From Lumbricus rubellus (taxonomy: Eukaryota > Annelida > Clitellata > Crassiclitellata > Lumbricidae), in the NCBI GenBank assembly GCA_945859605.1, contig OX243824.1, positions 19,388,767 through 19,452,766 of the forward strand: DNA of 64,000 nt, given 5' to 3'. The translations under genes were made by a program, and so were the position numbers. The notes below the pieces were generated by a model. That model ran no database searches. It had not been told where the DNA came from and saw only the letters and a list, made by a program, of their open reading frames with translations. Below, in pieces: positions 51,369 through 61,700 of this stretch (its first letter is position 1; every line of letters begins with the position of its first letter).

Positions 51369-51594
51369 TGTAAAAAAAACATGGTTTTTTTGGCGTTGAA
51401 ATATTTCAATGAAATATTTCAGTTTTATTTGAAATATTTCAATTTTTTGGAAACATTTGAAATTATTTTTTTCTTTACATTTTACAACTAATTACAACCA
51501 TAATAACAGTTTATTTATTTCTCATATTACATTTTTTTATGCATTACTGTGTTAGTGATGACCATCCTCGAGATACTCAATTTATTTCTAACTA

Positions 51595-52055
51595 GCTGTA
51601 CCCGGCCATGCGTTGCTGTGGCAGAAAAGACTCTCCCATCCTCCCCCCCCCCTCCTCCCCTCCCCTCCCCCTCCCCCGCCGCCTCCCTCCCCTCCCCCTC
51701 CGTCCCGCCCCCTCCGCTCCTTTCCTCCCTCAACCAAGAAGGCCGCAAAATAATTATGCGAATCGCTTATGACGTCACGGGACGCAACCTCATTCATGTA
51801 TCGTCTGCACGGTCGCAGTCACTGTCAAGGCGTTTGTGAATCTGGCAACGTGCGGTTTTAAATTTGCAAATTGTGGTGGAGCGGAATGCAAAGTTCACTT
51901 TTTGTGGAAAATATTGCGTTTATTCGGAGAAAAAAAAAGTTGGAAACTCTCTGATAGGAATGGAAGGTTTTGTGAAATTTTCAAAACAATCTGTGCGGTA
52001 CGTTTCGAGAACACTTTACACAAACTATTGGAAAGTTTCATTTTTATATATATAG
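51595..52055 (+). repeat. Interspersed repeat starting CTAGCTGTACCCGG
   Basis: Starts AACTAGCTGTACCCGGCCATGCGTTGCTG and ends in TTTTATATATATAGAT. A pyrimidine-rich CCTCCC tract (about 51640-51735) lies inside. Similar CTAGCTG-CCCGG starts with ATATATAGAT ends occur widely in invertebrate genomes. The class is uncertain, and the open frames across the C-rich tract look non-coding. Confidence 0.45.
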
Positions 52056-52916
52056 ATTACCTGTTTTTAAGAATGACTTTTATGAGAGTTACATTGTATG
52101 TTGAAAAACATATTTTATTCACCAAATGTCACAAATTACAGTTTGATCTAAAAAAGTATATGTTATTGTTCATTGTTATGCTTAACATTTATTATTAATC
52201 ACTTGTTTTGTCATAAATGAAATAAATGTGATTTTAGTCAATTCTAAATAATAATAATAATAATGATACCGTACGTTTATTTAAGAAGTCTTTTATTCGT
52301 CAAACAACATAAATAAAACCAGGAATAGGCATGATGACGGAAACTGTGTACAAGAAATCCATCATGGCTGCCATCGACTACGATCAAATAGAGTGCAAAC
52401 AATGACAAACAAAGTAACGTCTGCTATTATAAAGTTAATTAATATCCGATTGCAGAACAGACCATATCTTTGGAACAGCACCATGTCATTGGAACAGCAC
52501 AAACTGGTCCAACTCAAGACATTGTGTCAATTTGTGTGCATCCAATACTTCAAAACATGTTGTTTTTTTGGTCATTGAAATATTTAAAAAAACTGTCAGA
52601 AATGAAATATTTCAAATGAAATATTTCACGCTCACATCACTACTCCTGGGTGTCTCTCTTGCATATTTGCAAGAGCTCTGCTTATCTATACTCTGTGTGT
52701 GCAAGGACTTTGTGCTCTCCAGACAGATTTCGAAGACCCAAAAGGATATCGTAAAACTGAACTAGTACCGTATATTTTTTCTTTTAGTTTTTGCTCTGTC
52801 AATATTCACAAGCTAAGGTTGACCTGCTTTATGCATTATAACCATATTATGTATGGTTATAGCATTAGCATGGATCTTTGTTCAGCTTGTGTATGTACGC
52901 ACGTACATATGACGTC

Positions 52917-53061
52917 ATACATACATACATACATACATACATACATACATACATACATACATACATACATACATACATACATACATACATACATACATAC
53001 ATACATACATACATACATACATACATACATACATACATACATACATACATACATACATACA
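52917..53061. repeat. (CATA)n microsatellite, perfect, about 145 bp
   Basis: A pure tetranucleotide run, far longer and cleaner than the 6120-6335 array. Overlapping long frames are artefacts. Confidence 0.98.
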
Positions 53062-53439
53062 TGATTACATTTATGATTGCCATGCAACATTAGTGTCTGC
53101 CATTTAGCAGGTATTACACTTGGAGTGGAGTCTTTGTATGAGCTTTACGGCTGGCTTGACATGCTGGAGGTGTCTGACAGCAGGCAGCATTGAGTGTGAT
53201 TTGACAAAGTATTGTTTATCTGTCTGTGCTCATTTATAGCCACACCCTGGTGGCTGCTGTTGTTGGGCATTGCTTGTATTATAGTCTTCCTGCAAGCTGT
53301 GAGATTGGCTTGACATGCTTGGAGGTTTAGCAATTGTATGAGCTTTGTTTTTCTTTTTTGCGTTACTTTGTATTGTTCTGCCATTGTTTTTGTGTAGTCG
53401 TTGACAGCTTCCTGCCCTGTGGCCTTAAGCATCAACTGC

Positions 53440-53545
53440 TGCTGGCCGCCATTTTCACAATCTCAAGACAAGTTGCATCATGGGTAATGTGTGCTCGAGA
53501 GATTTCTTAAGAGACTGCTTCTTTCCTTTTCGTTGTTCTTCAGGT
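53440..53545 (+). promoter_or_regulatory. Candidate EHBP1-like promoter and non-coding first exon
   Basis: GGCCGCCATTTTC is a YY1-type motif, and GCATCATGGGTAATG partly resembles the ZNF143-type motif; both are common at animal core promoters. About 80 bases on, TTGTTCTTCAG is followed by a good donor GTGAGCA at 53544. The next downstream coding exon begins at 54973, for which I saw no certain acceptor. Inference only. Confidence 0.3.
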
Positions 53546-54335
53546 GAGCATACTTAGCACTGTTTAAGACTAGCATGAAACGTTTTGAATTTTAATCTGA
53601 ATAAACTTGGGTGCTGTGTTTAAATTTGCCTTAGCGTGACAGTATTTAAAGGAAGAGTTTCACAGTACTTAGCTGCATTGTGAGAATTGTGGAAAAATAA
53701 CTGGGGGCGGGGGTTGGACTATGATCCACTTGGAATTGGGGTGTGAAAAACAGACTTTGATATGGAGCTTTAAGAAATACTGGGGAGTTCCCCCCCCCCC
53801 GGGCAATTCTCACCCTGCATAGCTGATTGGTTAACTGCCGCAGAATGCAGAGGTAATTCTTCTTATTAGAATTTGTAGACAGTTGGCTAACTTGATCGTA
53901 TTTGCTTAGCTTAATGTTCTTGTAGCAAATGCATTTGTCAAAATGTCTGTCAATATTAAAGGACAACTCAAAGGTTATAAAAATGTCTTCACCAGAGTCA
54001 ATGACTCAATATACTGTATTACAAGACAGTCAATATCAAAATGGTTGCTGCTGTTTTCAAAGGTCACTCTCATGAGTGTGGACTTTAGTATATGGCTTAA
54101 TTAAGTAATTCCTTTAATTAATATGCCTGTTAACCTTTATAAAAGCAATCCAATGGTAGTGCATGAAACCTGTGTTGTGCCTCTTAGGTAATTATGTGAT
54201 CTGTAATTTGTGAATTGGTCTAATTAGAACCATTATACTGAAGTGCCACTTCACCTTAGACAAATAGACAAGCCAGGTTTATTGTGACTGATTTGACATA
54301 AGTGTGTGATGTACCAACAACCCTTCATAGCCTCA

Positions 54336-54413
54336 CACTAATTAATTATTCACTAATTAACTATTCACTAATTAATTATTCACTAATTGATTATTCACTA
54401 ATTAATTATTCAG
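54336..54413. repeat. Tandem repeat, 16 bp unit, about five copies
   Basis: TTATTCACTAATTAAT-like unit repeated with single-base variants, about 560 bases upstream of the EHBP1-like start. Confidence 0.9.
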
Positions 54414-54972
54414 TTGCAGCTGATATAAGCTGGGGGCCAATAGCTAGGCCATTGAGCTCAGTGTTACAGTAATTGAGGTTGTGTTCTAGTTAGGGACAAT
54501 TACTGTGTCATGCAACAATGTCTGACCAATCTAGATTGGCAGGATGTCTCATCTGGTAAAACCCTTCACTGCTCTAATGTCCTCCTTCCACCCCTTCACC
54601 TAATTGGCTGAAATATCCACCTATAGCAACCTTCCTGTTCAACTGAACTTAGCAGACTAATGATGATGAATGGATGGACAATTGGACCTTTCTTTGGCCT
54701 TTCCTAGCATATGCACAATAATTAGTTGCAGTAGTACTGATTGATGCTAGACATATGTTTCAGTTATTTATTCCCGACATGCACTGGGCACCAGCTTATT
54801 CACGAGCACTCTTAACGGCTTGAACGGAAATGAGCCTTGCGATTTCTTGATTTTAAATTGTGCCTGCTGTTTTTCTTTTTCGCTGAAGATGATCAAGTTT
54901 GACGAAAGAAGTTTTTGTCATGGATGTTTGATAACTGCGTGAAGAAGATCCAGCTGACAGAAGAGGAATAAG

Positions 54973-55070
54973 ATGTGGAAGAGACTACAAAGAGTTGGAA
55001 AGGATGCCTTCAAGTTCAACTGTACAGCCTCCTACCAGGAACTGGAGATTGTCTGCTCGTCTGGAAAGTG
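54973..55070 (+). CDS. EHBP1: EHBP1-like coding exon 1
   Basis: Encodes MWKRLQRVGKDAFKFNCTAS and then YQELEIVCSSGK, ending with TG before the donor GTAAGA. The split Trp codon is completed by the first base of exon 2. The ATG is chosen because WKRLQRVGK is the family's conserved opening, and no longer in-frame ATG is evident immediately upstream. Confidence 0.85.
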
Positions 55071-55404
55071 GTAAGAAGCAGTTAACAAGATTTTAATACC
55101 TTGAAATTGAATATTAAAAATCAGAAAGAATATATAATATATATCATATATGGCATGGCAGGAAAATGTGTGCAAGCATTTGAAGATGTACAGAGAAGCT
55201 ATTTAAAGCAAACACACACAAACATGCACGCATGCAGTGAAACTAAAAAGCAATCACACAAACACACGTGCGCACACATTTACTTGCAGACTAAAAGCAA
55301 ACACATACATACATGCAGAGTAACTAAAGGCAAACACACACCTGTACACACATGTACACCCACACGCCTATGCGCATGCACACATATACACCTACGCGCG
55401 CACA

Positions 55405-55444
<40 letters not shown>

Positions 55445-55699
55445 AAGAGCTAACCTCTATTGCTTTGACCTTGTCCAAAGCTTTTATACCAGCCTCAAAC
55501 CTCATAGAAATTTTTTAAACCATAATATCTTGGTAACCAAAATAACAGTTCTGAGAGTTTCTTTCTTCTGGATTGTCAACGCTGAATGGTTTCCTTTGGG
55601 GAAATGATGAACGCCATTATCATTTTATGGAATCAATCTCTGCCCTTCTCTGCTCTGCTGTGCTGCAGAGAATAATAATTGACAGACAATCTTCTCTTC

Positions 55700-55749
<50 letters not shown>

Positions 55750-58700
55750 GTGATATGTGATATATATATATTTGAAGTGATATGTGATATACATGTGTAT
55801 ATATATATATGATATGTGATATATATATATTTGAAGTGATATGTGATATATATGATATGTGATATATATATATATATTTATATATATATATAATTACATA
55901 TATATATATATCTGGCTGTGTACACTGTACACAGGGTCAACACATCTGAGCTTTGTCGGCTGCTCGTGCAATGTTTTTAATGGTCTCCTCCACAGCAATT
56001 TATATGATCCATACTTTTATCATGTATGTATATGCAAACAGATTGACCGACAGACAAGAGGCAGATGGATAGATAGATGGATAGATGGGCAGACAGGCGG
56101 ATGGACAGAGAGAGATGGATGGACAGACAGATGGAGGGAGATGTGGAAACACTTGATGGATATAGGAACAGTGGATGACTGGTCAAACAAATGAACTGAT
56201 GGGCAGGCAATGTAAAAATGAAAGGTTGTTTGTGACAGGACAGACTGAAAATTGAGGAAGACAGACAGACACTCACACAGACACACACACCAACACACAC
56301 CCTTACCCCCCCCCCCCTCTGAGCACACGCGCACACACAGACACACAATAGAGTTATATGTCTAAATTTCATACATTTGCATGACAGCAATGTATGCATG
56401 TCACGCCTTCTACTGTATTTTTCAAGCTCCTTTTAACTTGAAGAAGTCAATAACACATTTCCTGATGTTCAGAATATTTTTAGGCGTAAAAAAAATTGTT
56501 GTGTTTCCGGTAACCCGACCGACCCATTTTTACGGCCGCGACTCAAATATTTTTGTAAACAAATTAAAAAAATTTTTTAAATTCAAAAAAAAATTTAAAT
56601 TTTTTTTCAAAAAATATTTTTTTAACATTTGTATTGACATAACAAAAGCGACGTCAACAAAATGAAATTAATAGGACTGTTTCTAGAGCAGTTTTAGGTG
56701 CAGACTGTCGGGAAATAGACAGTTTATACTTGCTTAGAACACGTACTTTGATTCAGCGTGCAAAAAAGACTAGTGGGGTATACTTTTTCGGATAGTCACT
56801 GCATAAAAATATTTTACCAAAATAAAAATATTTTTCGACCTACCTACCCATTTTTTTTATTTCTGTTACCGGAAACACAACTTTTTTTAGGCCTTATATA
56901 ATATTCTACTATGTACCAGATGGTGGAGGGTCCATCTGTTTGACAACCAACCAATAGACGAATATAATTTAAAAAAATTATTTACATGTAGTGTGCCAGA
57001 AATTTATGGCTGGTCTTCAAGGGTTCCTTCTGTGCCTTACTTGTTTTGGTCCTGTGCAATACTGTAGGGTCCTTATGTGAGTGTGTGTGTGTGCGTGTGT
57101 GTGTGTGCGTGTGTGTGCGTGTGTGTGTGTGTGTGTGCGCGTGTGTGAGTGTGTGCGTGTGCGTGCGTGTGTGTGTGGCTCATAAGGTCAGTCTGTTGGT
57201 TGAGGCCAATGGAGCAATCTAATCTGGTCTAGCACCATGTGTGTATGTGTAGGACTGTAGGTGTGTGTGTTTGTGTTTGTTTGTGTCTGTGTATGTGTCT
57301 GTGTGTGTGTATCACATATGATGAATGCTACTGAGCTGTGTAGATATTATTTATAAACAGCAGCAGGGGCTTTTGCAGACAATGATATTAAACCTCAGGG
57401 CTCAGAAGGTCAGTGTATACTGTATTGGTTGAAGGAAACTGAGCAATGTAATCTGGTCTAACATCGTTTTATCTTATAAAGTGCACAGTGAGAACTGGCA
57501 AGGGAAGGGGGCTGGATAGATCAACAACCTAGTCTTTCTTTGGACCCAAGTTAAGCCTTCGTACTGGGAGCGCCTCTGATTAGGTTTACAGCAAAAGGCA
57601 CTTTACAAATCCATAAATAGTATAGTATAGTATGACCATCCAACAAAGCCAGGATTTCGAACTTAAGTGTCATCAGTGTAAATGTAAACCGTCATGTTGC
57701 TTTTAAACCCTATGATTCCTTCTGGGTCTTCCTGTTGTATTCCTGGCTACTTTGCTGTTTGCTGTGTAAAGCTTGTCGTAGGCCGAGGAGCATAGATGTA
57801 AAAAAACGATGGAAACGGAATAAAAAAACGGGGAAAACGTCGTTTTATTCGAAAAAAAAAAAACGAAAAAAATACAAAAAAACGGAAATGGAAAATAATT
57901 TGACTTTTTACATCTTAAACTGCATTTTAAAATTAAAACCCTTGTTTACTTACTACATGTATCTCTTAAATGATGACGTTAAACAATTAAATAATGACAT
58001 CAGTTAGCTGAAACCTTGAAATTAGTCTGAAAACATAAGGAATACCAGGGAAAAATAAAATTAAGGAAAATAATAAGAGACAGAAAATAAATAAATATCA
58101 TTACATAATAAATAAAAAAACGGAATAAAACGATGGAAAAAATTTAAAAAAAAGGAAAAACCACATTTTTTGGGAGTGAATAAAAAAACGAAAAAAACTT
58201 TTTAAACAACTATGCCGAGGAGCAATAAACGAACTGAATTGAATTGATGAAATGGAGTAGATGGATTGTTGAATGGAATTGTTACATGTGCTAAACGAAT
58301 TGCTGGTTGGATTTTATTGGTTGCTAATTGGATTGAATTGATTAATGAATGGATTGAATAAATTAATGAAAGGAATGAATTGATTAATGAATTGAGTGAA
58401 TTGACTAATGAATGGAGTGAATTGATTAATGAATGGAGTGAATTGATTAATGAATGGAGTGAATTGGTTAATGATTGGAGTGAATTGATTAATGAATGGA
58501 GTGAATTGGTTAATGAATGGAGTGAACTTTTAATGAATGAAGTGAATTGGTTAATGAATGGAGTGAATTGGTTAATGAATGGAGTGAATTAATTAATGAA
58601 TGGAGTGAATTGATTAATGAATGGAGTGAATTGATTAATGAATGGAGTGAATTGGTTAATGAATGGAGTGAATTAATTAATTAATGGAGTGAATTGGTTA

Positions 58701-61700
58701 ATGAATGGCCGACCAATGATGGAAGTACTATATCTAAGTTACGATATGTTGCAGAATTTTTTTAGTTGTGTGCTGGCTAGAATGGTGATGATGGAGCTCT
58801 GCTTTCCAAGTGGTCTGGTCCTAGTTTTTTTAACTCTCAGCATGCCAAATTGCTGTTTATAAGCCGCAAATAACAATATTTACTGTGAAATTATCAGTTC
58901 ATTGCTCATCTCTGCATCGCTTAGGAAAAGGTTGTGGGATTGTATACGGTATATTGCTGTTTTCGTGTTTACTTTCTTGCTGAGAGATCTGACTATCTAT
59001 CAGAAAGTCAGACATGTCTGAGGACTTGTAAGCAAGCTGGTGAGACCATTGAAGTGCTTCATGAATTGGTTTTCACTGTACAGTGTACACAGTGCTGTGA
59101 AGGGATTTGCTAGGTGTCTTAGCAAGTCACTTGCAATTGATGAAAGTATCTGCAAATAATTTATGAGTTTTTAATTATAATCTAGGTATGAATCAATGTA
59201 ATAACTTAGTTATAACTGCACGCACGCCCAGCAAGCGCACTTGAAGCATATACGCACAAACACACATGTACGTGCATTCGTGCAATTGGACAAACAGACG
59301 ATAGCAGATACCTTAGTATGGACAACTTTTATAAAAATGATGGTTCATTCATAATTTCTTAAAACTTTACGTACACCGACATGTAGTTGGTTGATAACCG
59401 AAGTATTTACTTACTTACTTAACTATTTGCTAACCTGTTAAATGCAGTCATTGTTGTCCATTAGTCTGATTTTTAGATTTGTAGTGAGTCGAGAACTGGG
59501 TGTGGTGTCCAATTAATACAGTTAATTAATTTAATTAAGCTAAGTACCGTATTCTTTTATTAGCACTAGACACTCACACTTTACAGCTCAGCAATACGTA
59601 CAGCAGTGAAAAATAATGCAATTGCAGTTGAACAAAAAAAACTGCAAGAAACGGATGCAGCATTATGAACAGTTTTTAAAAATGTCTGATGTATTTGAAG
59701 TTATATCGATATGTCATCTGGAGAACATAAAACATTACTCTGGTATTGAAATGTAAAGAGGTTACATCTTGGCTGCGGTTCATTCATTGCATGCAAGGCT
59801 ATCTTGCATCTTTTCTATTAAATGTACTCAAGTCTTACATGGTGGTGTTGTTTAAAAGTGTTTATTGATGTCTTGTTGTTAGACAGTGTGTTGAATGAGC
59901 ATGAGAAATTAAATGAATAACAATTGATATGCGTTTGTGCTTTGTTTAGGAAGCCAAACACTGTCGTCATTGTTTGGAGTCGTCGAAGGAGACGTCATGA
60001 ATCAGAGGTATACAATAGCACTTTCACATCCTTCAATCAATCAATCGATCAATCAATCGATCAATCAATTGATCAGAATTTATATTGCACCCTTCAAGAT
60101 CCTTATTCAGAGGTGCTCCTGGCCATGGCCAAGCAAGGGAAAAGTGCAGTCTTCAACAGTTGGTGAAACTGAGAACAGTTTTGGAGGTGTCGTGTTGTCA
60201 AGGGAGGCCCGTTCCAGGTACAGTTTTATGCCTGAAAAGGTGTTCATAGATTCACTGAGAAATTCTATGATATTAAATTGTGGTTTGTAGTTCCAACAAT
60301 TTCTTTTATTTAAAGCATTGTCAGCGGCGATAATACAGTGGCACTTCGTAAATGATGTTGAAATTCAAGGGTCAGCCCAATGGTGTTATATATCACCTTA
60401 GAGAAACATTGAAAAAGAATTGTTCATTATTGGTTTCAGGCATTTGACATCAGGCATCTCCAGGGCTGAAAGTGAGCCGGGTCGGTACGGGTCTGAGACC
60501 CGGCATCGATTTTCGAGGCCTGCTATTGCTGGGTCTCAGCCGGGTCGCAAAACAGGCTGTCAGGTGCCAAAAGTAGGTAAAAATCGTAGGATTTTCGGTA
60601 ATTTTGGGCAAATGACGTACTTTAACCCTTTCGATACCTATGACGCCGGATATATCCGGCGGAGGAAATAAATCATATTCCCTCAACGCCGGATATATCC
60701 GGCGGTGCTGTGCTGTCTGTTTAATGACCTCGGTATACGGTATAACGTTGCTTTTTGTATCACACATTATGCCTAATGTTGTCTACGATATATAATTCCC
60801 ATACTTTGGCTATGAATCGAGGTTCCCCCCTGATTTGGGCTAAAAAAATAGACCAGACAAACGTGGTTTATACGCTGTCTGCTTTGACTCAGGTCACTCA
60901 GTGTATAAAGTGCAATCGTACTGTGAAGCGTTGACGAATAATAAGAAGTTTTTTTTAGCTTGAAAGAAATTATAGACACACAATTATGCGTACGAGGCGG
61001 GGGAGTCCAGAGGGGCAAATGCCCCCCAACTTTCGGGCAAATCTGCTTTTTCGGGCAAACCACAGCCCCGGACGACTAAAAAAGGTCGTCAATTTTTTTG
61101 CCGGATATATTTTTTCAGGCAGAAGCTCAATCTTTGCCCCCCCCCCACCCCCACTGCTGAAATCTCCCGTACGCCTATGTGTAGACAGATTGCAGAACGA
61201 TGACGAATTAGACGATTTAGATGACAGCGGCGATGATATTGACGAGTAGGCCTGTGACGATTCTGAAGAGTTGAGTTGTCGGCGAATGAAGTTTCATTAG
61301 TTTGATATGAGAAGTTCTCATTGAGTAGGCGCCATACAAATAGAAAATACGTTTAGGACTGTTGCTGTCTAAACGAGTTTAGCCATCTGCATTGTGGACA
61401 CGTAATGCAAACTTGAACTAGGCCTATTGCCATAACAGCGAATGGTTCTATTATTTTGAGTTGAATAGTTGTCTTTTAAGAGGCGCTATATAAATGAAAA
61501 ATACGAATAACTTTTGTTTTTACATAACCTTTATGATCATCATTGACAATGCAGCATGCGAACAGCTTATTATAATCACTGCCGTCGAAAAAGATAAAAG
61601 TCGAATTTTCACATATTTCTCCGGTCACAGGAATTTTTTACCTCCGGTAGCGAAAGGGTTAAGAAAAACGTCATCAGAAAAATTTATGGGCCAAAGGCGT

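Larger units (their letters stand above)
46054..54972. other. Spacer between NUP133 and EHBP1-like starts (head to head)
   Basis: About 8.9 kb. I see transposon pieces, a LINE, a SINE, satellites and two MITEs listed separately, and no conserved coding frame. Open stretches such as 46620-47980 and 49370-50100 hold nothing I can identify. Confidence 0.5.

Noticed and set aside
51527..51839. Gly-rich and Pro-rich frames on opposite strands
   Set aside because: They run through a pyrimidine-rich CCTCCC tract inside an interspersed repeat; codon content is dictated by the tract.
54901..55070. Apparent single-base frameshift in EHBP1-like exon 1
   Set aside because: It came from a misaligned base count in my reading. 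With the ATG at 54973 the exon is 98 bases and the frame is continuous.
60976..61176. Another inverted-repeat element (GCGTACGAGG... / ...CCCGTACGCC) inside the piggyBac-like element
   Set aside because: The arms match over only about eight bases and I found no target duplication, so I do not list it as an element.
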